From Nonomuraea purpurea (GTDB lineage: Bacteria; Actinomycetota; Actinomycetes; Streptosporangiales; Streptosporangiaceae), in NCBI RefSeq assembly GCF_042650645.1, contig NZ_JBHSBI010000001.1, positions 496,001 through 560,000 of the forward strand: a DNA stretch of 64,000 bases. The letters run 5' to 3'. Shown piece by piece: positions 35,473 to 44,535 of this stretch (positions are counted from its first letter, which is position 1; each line of letters starts with the position of its first letter). The position numbers and the translations under genes are program-made. The notes under the pieces were generated by a model, which did not search any database, was not told the DNA's origin, and worked only from the letters and a program-made list of their open reading frames with translations.

Positions 35473-36590
35473 CGGAAGAGATCGAGCAGGTGGCGCAGCG
35501 CTACGCCCGCTACACCGCGCTCGGCGCCGCCGTGATCACCGGGGTCTGGCACCTCGGCTACGACCTGACCGTCACCGTCACCGGCTGGCACACCTTCCGC
35601 TGGCCGATGCTGGCGGCGGCCGCCTGGGCCGTCTACTCCACGATCTTCGTCGTCGGCCTGCTGACGCTGTCGCGCACCTCGCGGGGCCCGGCCAGGATCA
35701 GGGAGCTGGCCGTGGCCGCGCTGGCCGTCGAGGTCGCGGTGATCGTGGCCTGCCGGCCGGACGGGCTGCTCGGCATCAGCGACTGGGCCTTCGGCTCGGT
35801 GGGCTGGCTCGGCGTCATGCTGGTCTGGAACCGGCCGCGCTGGCGGGCCGAGCTGATCGCGTTCCTCGTCGCGAACGCGGCCATCATGCTGACGGCGATG
35901 GCCGTGGCGGGCACCATGGACCGGGTCTCCATCAGCAAGTACCTCGTGGTCATCGCCGGCGGGGTCACCATGCAGCTCGGCTACACGGCCGGCTGCCACA
36001 TGCTGCTGGCCCGCGCCGAGGACGCCGTGCTGCTGTCGCGCCGGCTGGCCGCCGACGACGTCTGGCGGGAGTCGGCCCAGCGCATCCACGCCGACCGCCT
36101 GCGCCGCTACGCCGCGATCAGGGATGTGGCCGAGGACCTGCTCCAGCAGCTCGCCGACGGGGCCGATCCCGGCGATCCCCGCGTACGCGCCGACTGCACG
36201 GCCGGGGCCATGCGACTGCGGCGGCTCATCACCGAGCGCGAGGACGTGCCCGACGCGCTGGTGTCGGCGCTGCGCGAGCGCATCGACGCGGCCGAGCGGC
36301 GTCTGGTCCTGGTGACGGCGCCGCCGTTCGGCGGCAATCTGCCTCCGCTGTCCGATGGCGTGCGGGAAGATCTGCTCAGAGCGCCCCTTCGCGTCCTGGA
36401 CGGGGCCAGGTCGCGGGCCAGGGTCACCGTGTCGGCGATGTCGACCATGGTGAGCGTGGCCGTGGTGGCCGACAACGAGGATCTGCAGGTCGACGCCGAT
36501 CCGGTGCGCGAGCCCAGCGGGGTCGTCGTCACCTATCAGCGGCAGGGAGGGGAGGTATGGGTCAACAGCATGTGGCAGCCGGACCGGTGA
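35469..36590 (+). CDS. Membrane protein with degenerate histidine-kinase C-terminus
   Basis: 373 residues from ATG 35469, coupled to the mini-ORF. About five N-terminal membrane segments (to ~185) are followed by a helical linker and a C-terminal domain that follows the HATPase order (RVTVSAMSTMVSVAVVADN, then GGEVWVNSMW). It lacks a recognisable N-box, G1 or G2, so ATP binding is doubtful. It may be an inactive partner that heterodimerises with the kinase just upstream. The last 34 bases overlap the regulator gene. Confidence 0.75.
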   Translation: MTEEIEQVAQRYARYTALGAAVITGVWHLGYDLTVTVTGWHTFRWPMLAAAAWAVYSTIFVVGLLTLSRTSRGPARIRELAVAALAVEVAVIVACRPDGLLGISDWAFGSVGWLGVMLVWNRPRWRAELIAFLVANAAIMLTAMAVAGTMDRVSISKYLVVIAGGVTMQLGYTAGCHMLLARAEDAVLLSRRLAADDVWRESAQRIHADRLRRYAAIRDVAEDLLQQLADGADPGDPRVRADCTAGAMRLRRLITEREDVPDALVSALRERIDAAERRLVLVTAPPFGGNLPPLSDGVREDLLRAPLRVLDGARSRARVTVSAMSTMVSVAVVADNEDLQVDADPVREPSGVVVTYQRQGGEVWVNSMWQPDR

Positions 36591-37252
36591 CCGTCGCCTT
36601 GGTCGAGGACCACCAGGTGGTCGTGGACGGCGTCAGGTCGTGGTTCGGCCCGCCGAGCCCGGTCGAGCTGGTCGTCCAGGGCCCCACGATCGAGTCCGTC
36701 CGCGGGGTCGCGGCCGACGTGCTCCTGCTCGACCTCAACCTGAACGGCACCATGGTCGTCGACCGGGTGGCCGAGTTGTGCGCGGGCGGGCAGCGCGTCA
36801 TCGTCTTCTCCGAGCATGAGGAGCCCGAGACGGTCCGTGCCGTGCTGGACGCGGGCGCCTCGGCGTTCATCGGCAAGGGCCGGGCCACGCGCGAGTCCTG
36901 CCTGGAGACCATCCTGGAGGTGGCGGCCGACCGCCCGAGCGTCACGCCCCCGATGGCCCAGGCCATCGCCACCGACGAGGGTCCGCACCGGCCGCAGCTC
37001 TCCGACAAGGAGCGGGCGGCGCTGCTGTACTGGTTCCAGTCGATGTCGAAGGCGTCGGTGGCGGCCAGGATGGGCATCAAGGAGCGCACCGTGCGCCAGT
37101 ACATCGATCGGGCGAGGGTGAAGTACGCGGCGGCTGGACGTCCCGCGCCGACCAAGGAGAAACTCCTCATCTGCGCCATCCAGGACGGACTCGTCCAACC
37201 GGACGAGGTAACCGTCTACACGTCCCTGGCGGCGCGCACCGACGAACCTTAG
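36557..37252 (+). CDS. NarL/FixJ-family response regulator
   Basis: 231 residues from ATG 36557, after a strong GGAGGGGAGG ribosome binding site. GTG 36587, in GTGA overlap with the previous stop, is an alternative that shortens it by 10 residues. The receiver domain has the acidic pocket EDHQ, phospho-acceptor Asp in LLLDLNLNG and Lys in FIGKG. The C-terminal LuxR-type helix-turn-helix is at about residues 150-200 (LSDKERAALLYWF, SVAARMGIKERTVRQYIDRA). It is the output of the upstream sensor pair. Confidence 0.9.
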   Translation: MGQQHVAAGPVTVALVEDHQVVVDGVRSWFGPPSPVELVVQGPTIESVRGVAADVLLLDLNLNGTMVVDRVAELCAGGQRVIVFSEHEEPETVRAVLDAGASAFIGKGRATRESCLETILEVAADRPSVTPPMAQAIATDEGPHRPQLSDKERAALLYWFQSMSKASVAARMGIKERTVRQYIDRARVKYAAAGRPAPTKEKLLICAIQDGLVQPDEVTVYTSLAARTDEP

Positions 37253-37418
37253 CGGAGGGCTTGAGCCGGTCGTTCCGGGCCCCCTGACACTCCGGTGACC
37301 CGCTGATCATCTCGGTACAGAGCAGAGTTAGACTCCGTCGCGGGTCGCACCGGTAGATCTTGCGAAGCGTCTTTACATGATGGGTCCTCACTCGCCCCCC
37401 CCGGAGGTAGCCGCCCCC

Positions 37419-40400
37419 ATGACCCGGTCCCGCGCACCGCAGAACCTGTTATCGCCCCTGGTGGCGCTCGCCGTCCTGCTCACGATGCTCCTCGTCCCGT
37501 TCGTCTCCCCGCCCGGGGCGGCGGCCGAACCCATGCGGGCTGCCGACACGCCCGCACCGTCGGCATCCGCCCGGCTCGACGACCCGGCGGCGCAGGCCCT
37601 GGAACGCCTGATCGGGACGGCGCGCGCCGAGCAGGTCACCCTGCGCACGATCGACAAGGGCACGGGCCGGGACCGGTTCCAGGTCTACGCCGAGGACGGC
37701 CGTCTCGTCGTCGCCGGCACGACCCCCGCGGTTCAGCTCACCGGCTTCGGCTACTACCTGCGCCAGGTGGCACACGCCGACATCGCGATCAACGGCTCCC
37801 AGGTCGATCTGCCGGAGAGCCTCCCGTTGCCCGCGGCTCCCATCGCCAAAGACTCCTCGGTGGACCATCGCTTCGCCCTCAACGACACCAACCAGGGCTA
37901 CGCGGGGCCGTATCTGAGCTGGGAGGAGTGGCAGCGGCGGATCGACGTCCTGGCGCTGCACGGCGTCAACGAGGTGCTCGTCTACGAGGGGCAGGAGGCC
38001 GTCTACCAGCGGACCTTCATGGAGTTCGGCTACTCCGAGCAGCAGATGCGCGAGTGGATCCCGCAGCCGGGCCACCAGGCCTGGTGGCTGCTGCAGAACA
38101 TGTGCTGCACCGACAGCCCGATCTCCCAGCAGCTCATCGACCAACGGGTTGAACTCGGCCGCAAGATGGCCGACCGCCTGCGCTCCCTGGGCATGGTTCC
38201 CGTGCTGCCCGGCTATTTCGGCACCGTGCCGACCGACTTCAAGGCACGCAATCCGGCGGCCAACACGGTCCCGCAGGGCACCTGGAACAAGCTCGAACGC
38301 CCCCACTGGCTCGACCCGACACATTCGATCTTCGCGCGCGTCGCGGCCACGTTCTACCGGGTGCAGACCGAGCTGTTCGGCCCCAGCACGATGTACAAGA
38401 TGGATCTGCTGCACGAAGGCGGCAGAGCCGGCACGGTCAACGTCGCGCAGGCGTCGCAGGCGGTGCAGAAGGCCCTGAACACCGCCCACCCGGGGGCGAT
38501 CTGGACGATCCTGGGATGGCAGAACAACCCGCTGCCGGCGACGCTGCAGGCCATCGACCGCAGCAAGATGTTCATCGTCGACGGCATCAGCGAGGAATCC
38601 GGCACCACCGACCGGGACAAGGACTTCTTCGGCACCGGGTACGCGTTCGGCACCATCTGGAACTTCGGCGGTCACGTCAACCTCGGCGCCAGGCTGACGG
38701 TGTGGAACGAGAAGTTCCACGACTGGCGGGCCAGGTCCGGCACGAAGATGAACGGCATCGCGCTGATGCCGGAGGCCATCGACAACAACCCGGCCGCGGT
38801 CGCGTTCTTCGCCGACCTGCCCTGGCAGGACGGTCCGGTCGACATGCGGCAGTGGTTCGACGAGTACGCCACCGCCCGGTACGGCGGTGACGATCCGCAC
38901 GCCAAAGCGGCCTGGCGGATTCTGCTCGACACCGTCTACAGCTGGCCCGCCGGCGCCGACAGCCGGCACGTCACCGGTCTGTTCGACGACCAGCCCGGCC
39001 TGTCGAACACCGGCTACCCGCTGCAGTACGACATCGCCGCCTTCGACAAGGCGCTCGACGAACTCCTCCAGGTCGACCAGGGCCTGCGCGGTTCGGGCGC
39101 CTACCGCTACGACCTCGTCGACGTCGCCCGGCAGGTGCTGGCCAACCACAGCCGGCTGCAGCTGCCCAAGATCCGCGCCGCGTACCGCGCCAAAGACCTC
39201 GCCCGCTTCGAGCGCCTCACCGGCCAGTGGATGGACCGGATGCGGCTGATGGATCAGCTGCTGGGCACCGACGAGTACTTCCTGCTCGGCACGTGGCAGA
39301 AGGAGGCCCGCCGGCAGGCCGCCACTCCGGCCGAGGCGGCGACCCTGGACTACAACCTCAAGTCGCTGGTCACGCTCTGGGCCACCGGCGCCGAACTGCA
39401 GGACTACGCCCGTAGGGAGATGAACGGTCTCGTCGGGCAGTACTACGCGAAGCGCTGGCAGCTGTTCTTCGACAGTCTGAAGACCGCGCTGCGCGCGGGC
39501 AAGGAGTACCCCGCGAAGATCGACTGGATGGCCGTCGCCCAGGACTGGTCCAAGGCCGGCACCGACCTCGCCGCCGAGCCCCGGGGCGACGCCTACGCCG
39601 AAGCCGGCAAGGTGGCCGCACTGCCCGACGGCGCGGTGACCGTCGGGGTCGACCGCAAGGGCGTCAAGCCGGGTGAGGCCGTGCAGGTCACCGCCGTGTT
39701 CACCAACAACAACACGCTGCGGGCCACCGGTCAGGTGACGCTCCGGCTCGACGCCCCGCAGGGGTACCAGGTGCAGGCGACCTCCCCGAACGGCGCCGAC
39801 AACCTCGCCCCGCGCGACAAGCTCACCGCGACGTGGACGGTGACCGTTCCCGCCGATGCGGCTCCGGGCGGGAGTCCGGCGCTCGACGTCACCGCCTCCT
39901 GGCGATCCGACGACATCGCCCAGGAGGACACGGCCTCGACCCGTCTGCTGGTCGCCGGAGCCGCGCCCGCCTCGTACCGGACGATGCGCAACACGCAGGC
40001 CGAATTCGCGCCCGTCAGCGGTGGGATCGCGATCGCGGCCAGTGGTGCCGACCTTTGGCGGGAGACCAACGAACTGGCCACCGCCTACCGTACGAACGCC
40101 CTGGCCGGCGGGCGGCAGCTCACGAGCACGGTGCAACGGCAGGACGGCGCGGCGGACTGGACCCGGTCCGGGCTGGTGGTGAGCGACAACCTGGGTACGC
40201 CCGGCTCCACCGGCTACGCCAACATTGCCGTCACGCCCGGTCGTGGCTGCGTGTTCAGCTGGGACTCCGACGGCAACGGGCAGTTCGACTCCTACACCCA
40301 GGTGGGCGGGTTCGCACCACCCGTGCGGGTCCGCATCGGCAAGTCCGGTGACCGGCTCACCGGCTCCTGCAGCAGCGACGGCAAGAACTGGGCGGTGGTC

Positions 40401-40958
40401 GGGTCGGCCCGCGTTCCGGGGGCCGCCGCCACGCTCGACGTCGGCCTGTTCGTCAGCGCGGCCAACCGGCACACCGGCCGGCAGGCCGTCGCCGTACTGA
40501 CCGATCCCGCGTCGGCCGCGTCGACCGCACGCGACGGCTCGAACGACACGTTGCGGAGCCTCCGCAAACCGGTCACGGCGCTGAGCTCGGAGCCGAATCG
40601 GGGCCCCGAGCACGCCAACGACGGCAACCGGGCCAACTCGCCGTACTTCTCCGGCCAGATGGCCTGGGACACCACCTGGTGGAAGGTCGACCTGGGGGCG
40701 GTCAACAACATCTCCCGCGTCAACGTCCGCAACTATGTCGGGGGCGAGCGCTATTACGAGTACCGGCTGGAGGGCAGCCTCAACGGCACCACCTGGTACA
40801 CCATCGGTGGCCGCCGAGGCCCTGCGGCCGCCACCGACGCCGGAGACACGATGACCACGGAGGCCAAGGCCCGGTACGTCCGGGTGGTTGGCACGCACAA
40901 CACCGCAAACCTGGCGTTCCACCTCACTGAGGTCAGCGTGTACGGCACCCCGGCCTGA
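37419..40958 (+). CDS. Secreted GH89 alpha-N-acetylglucosaminidase with accessory domains
   Basis: 1179 residues from ATG 37419, with GGAGG upstream; ATG 37377 is also in frame. A signal peptide (~10-40) is followed by the NAGLU N-terminal domain, the GH89 barrel (for example GVNEVLVYEGQEAVYQ, MYKMDLLHEGGRAG, IVDGISEESGT) and the helical C-terminal domain. A NEW3-type domain (~755-850), a DUF1349/laminin-G-like domain (~860-1035) and a C-terminal F5/8 type C (CBM32-like) domain (~1055-1179) complete it. It removes alpha-linked GlcNAc from host or environmental glycans such as mucin- or heparan-like chains. A hairpin terminator follows. Confidence 0.92.
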   Translation: MTRSRAPQNLLSPLVALAVLLTMLLVPFVSPPGAAAEPMRAADTPAPSASARLDDPAAQALERLIGTARAEQVTLRTIDKGTGRDRFQVYAEDGRLVVAGTTPAVQLTGFGYYLRQVAHADIAINGSQVDLPESLPLPAAPIAKDSSVDHRFALNDTNQGYAGPYLSWEEWQRRIDVLALHGVNEVLVYEGQEAVYQRTFMEFGYSEQQMREWIPQPGHQAWWLLQNMCCTDSPISQQLIDQRVELGRKMADRLRSLGMVPVLPGYFGTVPTDFKARNPAANTVPQGTWNKLERPHWLDPTHSIFARVAATFYRVQTELFGPSTMYKMDLLHEGGRAGTVNVAQASQAVQKALNTAHPGAIWTILGWQNNPLPATLQAIDRSKMFIVDGISEESGTTDRDKDFFGTGYAFGTIWNFGGHVNLGARLTVWNEKFHDWRARSGTKMNGIALMPEAIDNNPAAVAFFADLPWQDGPVDMRQWFDEYATARYGGDDPHAKAAWRILLDTVYSWPAGADSRHVTGLFDDQPGLSNTGYPLQYDIAAFDKALDELLQVDQGLRGSGAYRYDLVDVARQVLANHSRLQLPKIRAAYRAKDLARFERLTGQWMDRMRLMDQLLGTDEYFLLGTWQKEARRQAATPAEAATLDYNLKSLVTLWATGAELQDYARREMNGLVGQYYAKRWQLFFDSLKTALRAGKEYPAKIDWMAVAQDWSKAGTDLAAEPRGDAYAEAGKVAALPDGAVTVGVDRKGVKPGEAVQVTAVFTNNNTLRATGQVTLRLDAPQGYQVQATSPNGADNLAPRDKLTATWTVTVPADAAPGGSPALDVTASWRSDDIAQEDTASTRLLVAGAAPASYRTMRNTQAEFAPVSGGIAIAASGADLWRETNELATAYRTNALAGGRQLTSTVQRQDGAADWTRSGLVVSDNLGTPGSTGYANIAVTPGRGCVFSWDSDGNGQFDSYTQVGGFAPPVRVRIGKSGDRLTGSCSSDGKNWAVVGSARVPGAAATLDVGLFVSAANRHTGRQAVAVLTDPASAASTARDGSNDTLRSLRKPVTALSSEPNRGPEHANDGNRANSPYFSGQMAWDTTWWKVDLGAVNNISRVNVRNYVGGERYYEYRLEGSLNGTTWYTIGGRRGPAAATDAGDTMTTEAKARYVRVVGTHNTANLAFHLTEVSVYGTPA

Positions 40959-40967
40959 TGGTTCCAA

Positions 40968-41010
40968 GGCGTGGACCCGGTCGCCAGGCCGGGTCCACGC
41001 CGCGCTTTTT
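40968..41010 (+). terminator. Rho-independent terminator after the GH89 gene
   Basis: A perfect 13-bp stem (40968-40980 with 40989-41001, GGCGTGGACCCGG and its complement), an 8-nt loop and a T-run at 41006-41010. It lies 9 bp after the stop codon. Confidence 0.9.
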
Positions 41011-41473
41011 CGGGATGTCATACGGGTTCACGGAAGCCCTCATCCAGCGCCACCCGGTGGGATCCGACGAGCTGCGGCCACCCGTCCGGGATCAGCCAGA
41101 ACGTGTGGAGCATTCAGCGGCTCTCCTGACGCCGCTTCGCGCCATTGAACCGGCGCCGCTTCGCACTGACCGGCGCCATTTCGCGCCATGACCGGCCCCG
41201 GACGCGCCACCCGCGCGTCCGGGGCCGCGCCTCGATGCGGTCCGATTTATCGGAAATTTCGGCCATTGGGCGAGTTGAAACTTTCACTGGCCTGCCGCCC
41301 ACCGGGAAAGCCCTTTCCGCTGCTCATCGACACCATTGACCAGGGTGCGACAGAGCGCAACAAACGCTGACAAGGCCCGTCATTTGTATGGCTTTATGCG
41401 GTCAGATACCGTCCCTCCACCGGGAGCTCTCCTACCAACCGGAAACCCCCGACCGGAACACGGAGACCGCACT
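41011..41473. other. Intergenic region before the AA10 gene
   Basis: 463 bp. It holds a second perfect 13-bp inverted repeat (41194-41206 with 41214-41226, GGCCCCGGACGCG and its complement), a run of imperfect CGCCATTTCGC-type repeats at 41135-41190, and an AT-rich stretch (41243-41292) that likely includes the AA10 promoter. No gene is convincing. Confidence 0.55.
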
Positions 41474-42130
41474 ATGTCCCATTTCGCACGCTGGGCGAAA
41501 CGCGCCCTGGCCCTGCTGATGTCCATGACGGTGATCTTCGCGATCTCCTTCACCGAGACCGCCTCGGCACACGGCACGGTCACCGACCCGTCGACCCGCA
41601 ACTACGGCTGCTGGCTGCGCTGGGGCAACGACTTCCAGAACCCCGCCATGCAACAGCAGGACCCCATGTGCTGGCAGGCATGGCAGGACAACACGAACGC
41701 CATGTGGAACTGGAACGGGCTCTACCGCGACAACGTCGCCGGCCAGCACCAGACCGTCATCCCCAACGGCCAGCTCTGCAGCGCCGGACGGAGCCAGGAC
41801 GGCCGCTACCGCTCCATGGACACGCCCGGCGCGTGGAAGACGACGAGCCTGCCCGCCACGTTCAACATCCGCCTGACCGACCAGGCCCTGCACGGCGCGG
41901 ACTACATCCGGGTCTACATCACCCGCCAGGGCTACAACGCCCAGACCACGGCCCTCGGCTGGAACCACCTGGAACTCGTCCGCGAGACCGGCCGGTACGC
42001 GCCGAACGGCACGTACATGATCAATGACATCAACAAGGGGTCGCGTACCGGGCACCACGTGATCTACACGATCTGGAAAGCCTCGCACATGGACCAGACG
42101 TACTACCTCTGCAGCGACGTCACCTTCTGA
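41474..42130 (+). CDS. AA10 family lytic polysaccharide monooxygenase
   Basis: 218 residues from ATG 41474, with GGAGA upstream. The signal peptide ends in ETASA, after which the mature protein starts HGTVTDP. The N-terminal His is the first ligand of the copper histidine brace. The second His lies in CTERM-like segment KASHMDQTYYLCSDV or TGHHVIYTIW. No carbohydrate-binding module is attached. AA10 enzymes oxidatively cleave chitin or cellulose; the HGTVTDP start and GWNHLELVRETG pattern suit a chitin or cellulose-active type, which cannot be decided here. A hairpin terminator follows. Confidence 0.93.
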   Translation: MSHFARWAKRALALLMSMTVIFAISFTETASAHGTVTDPSTRNYGCWLRWGNDFQNPAMQQQDPMCWQAWQDNTNAMWNWNGLYRDNVAGQHQTVIPNGQLCSAGRSQDGRYRSMDTPGAWKTTSLPATFNIRLTDQALHGADYIRVYITRQGYNAQTTALGWNHLELVRETGRYAPNGTYMINDINKGSRTGHHVIYTIWKASHMDQTYYLCSDVTF

Positions 42131-42135
42131 CCAAG

Positions 42136-42172
42136 CGCCCCCGCCGGACGCACCGCGTGTCCGGCGGGGGCG
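42136..42172 (+). terminator. Hairpin terminator after the AA10 gene
   Basis: A perfect 14-bp stem (42136-42149 with 42159-42172, CGCCCCCGCCGGAC and its complement) and a 9-nt loop, six bases after the stop. There is no T-run. Confidence 0.85.
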
Positions 42173-42247
42173 ACGTCGCGAACGAGGCCAGTTGGACGCG
42201 CGTAGGGCGGTGTTGTGAGCGAGGGCCCAAAGCGCGCCGCAAATCGA

Positions 42248-42750
42248 TCAGTTCATCGGCCAGGCGTACTCGAACTCGGAGAGTTCAAAACCCTGCTCGA
42301 AACGGCACATCCGCTCGTCCGTACGGCGAGCGCCGTGTCGTTCGTAAAGGCGATGGCTCGCGTGTTCGCACTGAGCACCTCCAGATAAACCTCCCTGCAG
42401 GGGTGCTCGTCCGCCGCCCACGCCAGCCCTCGCCGCAGCAGTTGCGTTCCGGTGCCTGAGCCGGTGCTCCCCGGCCGACGTGAAGGTTGTCAAGCAGGAT
42501 CCGCCCACCGGGAGCCGGAAGCAGGTAGACAAAGCCGAGCAGCTCTCCATCGCCGTCGTGAGCGACGAACAGCCCCGATCCCGCACAGGCGAAGCCAGCC
42601 GTTCCCGCCACAGCGTCAACCGGTCATCGGTCAGGGGCCCGTTCAAGAACCTGTCGGGCATGGTCCCCGCATACGCCCAACGCGCCAACTGTCCACGTGC
42701 AGAGCAACGATAGGGACAACGTCGTCAATCTTGCCGTTTCTTATTTGCAT
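42248..42750 (-). pseudogene. GNAT acetyltransferase pseudogene with several frameshifts
   Basis: Starting at ATG 42750, pieces of one GNAT protein are found in changing frames: KIDDVVPIVALHVDSWR, then WAYAGTMPDRFLNGPLTDDR, then GLFVAHDGDGELLGFVYLLP with LDNLHVG, then GSGTGTQLLRRGLAWAADEH with YLEVLSANTRAIAF, and finally YERHGARRTDERMCRFEQGF to the stop at 42248. The acetyl-CoA loop G-x-G-x-G/A is present (GSGTG). At least four single-base shifts are needed, so this is a decayed gene rather than a sequencing error at one site. Confidence 0.85.
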
Positions 42751-42820
42751 GGAGCGCAGAGCATCCCATACGGGAACGGGCTGGCCTCGAGGTGAGGTTC
42801 GGGGACCACCCCGACGTACC

Positions 42821-42969
42821 TTAGGTGTGCCTGACGCGCGTGGTCAGTCGCCTGGCTGAGCCCAGGGTGATCGTCTCACCCGTGAGCCGGACGACCGCGC
42901 GCAGCGGCGGCTCCTCGGTCGACGGGCCGCGGTCAGGGTGATCGCCCCGGGTTGGACGATTCTGCGCAG
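42821..42969 (-). pseudogene. 3' fragment of a second GH3 beta-glucosidase gene
   Basis: The last ~50 codons of a GH3 gene. The pieces RRIVQPGAITLTA and, after a one-base shift, EEPPLRAVVRLTGETITLGS and ARRLTTRVRHT match the C-terminus of the intact gene at 27484-29859 almost residue for residue. The rest of the gene is missing. A duplication followed by deletion, or a recombination event, is likely. Confidence 0.85.
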
Positions 42970-43043
42970 GAGTAGATCTGGTCTGGGGTTTCCAGGCGGC
43001 CATAAAGATCGCTCCCCGGCCAGTGGATGATCGTTTCCGGGTT

Positions 43044-44258
43044 TCAAACGGGAATGATCGCGCCGAACTGCCAACCGGGGGACGCGCCATCGGTGTGGCC
43101 GTAAGGGATGATTGCCATCCGTGACGCGTCGGTAACCGGGTGCCCGGGCGGAAGTGGTTCGCCTGCCAGTGTCAAAGAGGGAAGCAAGTCGGCCGTCCAG
43201 TCGATGTGTGGCGCTCCGTCGTCCCCGATCTGCAGATGCGGTGTGAGATCGATGTTGGCCAGTAGTTCTCCTTGCTCGAACATCGCCAATTCGACCGATC
43301 CGCAGTCGCCATCTCCGTCCTGGAGGACTGCTTTGAGGCGAGCAGCGAGATGATGGTCGCAGGTCCAGCGCAGGACATCGAGATCAGCGGTGACCACGGT
43401 GTCCGTTACGACGTCGCCATGCAGGGGGTCGGCATCGTATGCGATCTCCAGCAGGTACCAACTGAACCTGCAATGACTGGGTCGGCCGTGGTCCCTTTCC
43501 ACAGGTATCTGTTCGGCCCAGCGGATTTCGGTGCGCAATGTCTGGAACCGCCTCGACCATTCAACGGCCTCTGGGTGCTGCTGCCAACGCAAGGCGGTGG
43601 CGAGCAACCCCACGGCGAGGGAATCGCCTGGATCGATCGAGACTGCCTGTCGTGCTGCGGTAACCATCCCCTCCAGCAGTCGGCGTCCTTCGGAGTCGGA
43701 GTCCGACAACGGAGGCTGGTAGATCGGGTGCTCGATGAGGTGAGCTGTCCAGTCCGCCTCACGGACCGCCAGCAGGCCGACTGCGGCCGACGCGTCCGTC
43801 GGGTCAGTCCGCAACACGTGTTCCAGCAACCGCACGGCCTCGTCGTGCCGTGCTTGAATTGCCGTCCCCCAGATCTCCTCGGGTTCCTCCGCCTCTTCGT
43901 CGTCGATCTCGTCGACCCAGTCACCGTCATATGGGTCATGGGCTCGCATTTCGCGCACCTGCCACAGCAACAGCGCGGCCAGCAGTCTGGCCGTGCCGCG
44001 ATCGCCGGGGTCCAGATCCCGCGCCTGTCGGAGCCAGGACTCGGCCGGTGTTTGCCGTCCGGAACGGGGGTCATCGAACAGGTCGACGGTGTTCCACTCG
44101 GGGATGAAGCTGTGCAGCCATCCCAGTTGCGCGGCGGCTGTCGCATGACCGGCCTCGGCGGCGGTACGGAGCAGCTCGCAATATTCGTCAATGTGCCCTT
44201 CGCGCTTGAGACGTCCTGCCCGGCTCATGATGACTTGGAGGTTCTGATCCTGCGGCAT
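43044..44258 (-). CDS. Helical-repeat (TPR/Sel1-like) protein of unknown function
   Basis: 404 residues from ATG 44258. It shows successive helix pairs with Ala/Leu patterns (EYCELLRTAAEAGHATAAAQLG, seen here as LLRTAAEAGH and AAQLGWLHS; SWLRQARDLDPGDRG; VRLLEHVLRTDPTDASA; ARQAVSIDPGDSLAVG), that is, tetratricopeptide- or Sel1-like repeats to residue ~250. The last ~150 residues form a separate, more beta-like part. It is cytoplasmic and its partners are unknown. The base composition is somewhat less GC-biased than in its neighbours, which may indicate later acquisition. Confidence 0.7.
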   Translation of the reverse strand: MPQDQNLQVIMSRAGRLKREGHIDEYCELLRTAAEAGHATAAAQLGWLHSFIPEWNTVDLFDDPRSGRQTPAESWLRQARDLDPGDRGTARLLAALLLWQVREMRAHDPYDGDWVDEIDDEEAEEPEEIWGTAIQARHDEAVRLLEHVLRTDPTDASAAVGLLAVREADWTAHLIEHPIYQPPLSDSDSEGRRLLEGMVTAARQAVSIDPGDSLAVGLLATALRWQQHPEAVEWSRRFQTLRTEIRWAEQIPVERDHGRPSHCRFSWYLLEIAYDADPLHGDVVTDTVVTADLDVLRWTCDHHLAARLKAVLQDGDGDCGSVELAMFEQGELLANIDLTPHLQIGDDGAPHIDWTADLLPSLTLAGEPLPPGHPVTDASRMAIIPYGHTDGASPGWQFGAIIPV

Positions 44259-44535
44259 GCCAGGATAGTAATGATCGACTTCCGATCACGCGACGAGAAC
44301 GATGGTCGCCGGCCCGGATACACCGGTTACCTCGGTGAAGATCACTCCGCGTGATCGTCACCTCATATTCGCCGCAATAACGTGCCCCATATGCTTCGGA
44401 ACATGGGGCTCACCTCTGGCTGCACTGACCATGGCGGCGAGAGGCACCGACGCCCCTCGCGTGGCGACCACGACGGATCCCCTGAATGCGAATGCGGCAG
44501 TTAGAGGTGCAGGGGCGAAGCAATCGGCCACAGCG

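Noticed and set aside
37449..41021. A 1190-codon minus-strand frame opposite the GH89 gene
   Set aside because: Antisense shadow of a gene with clear GH89 domains; no signal, motif or ribosome binding site of its own.
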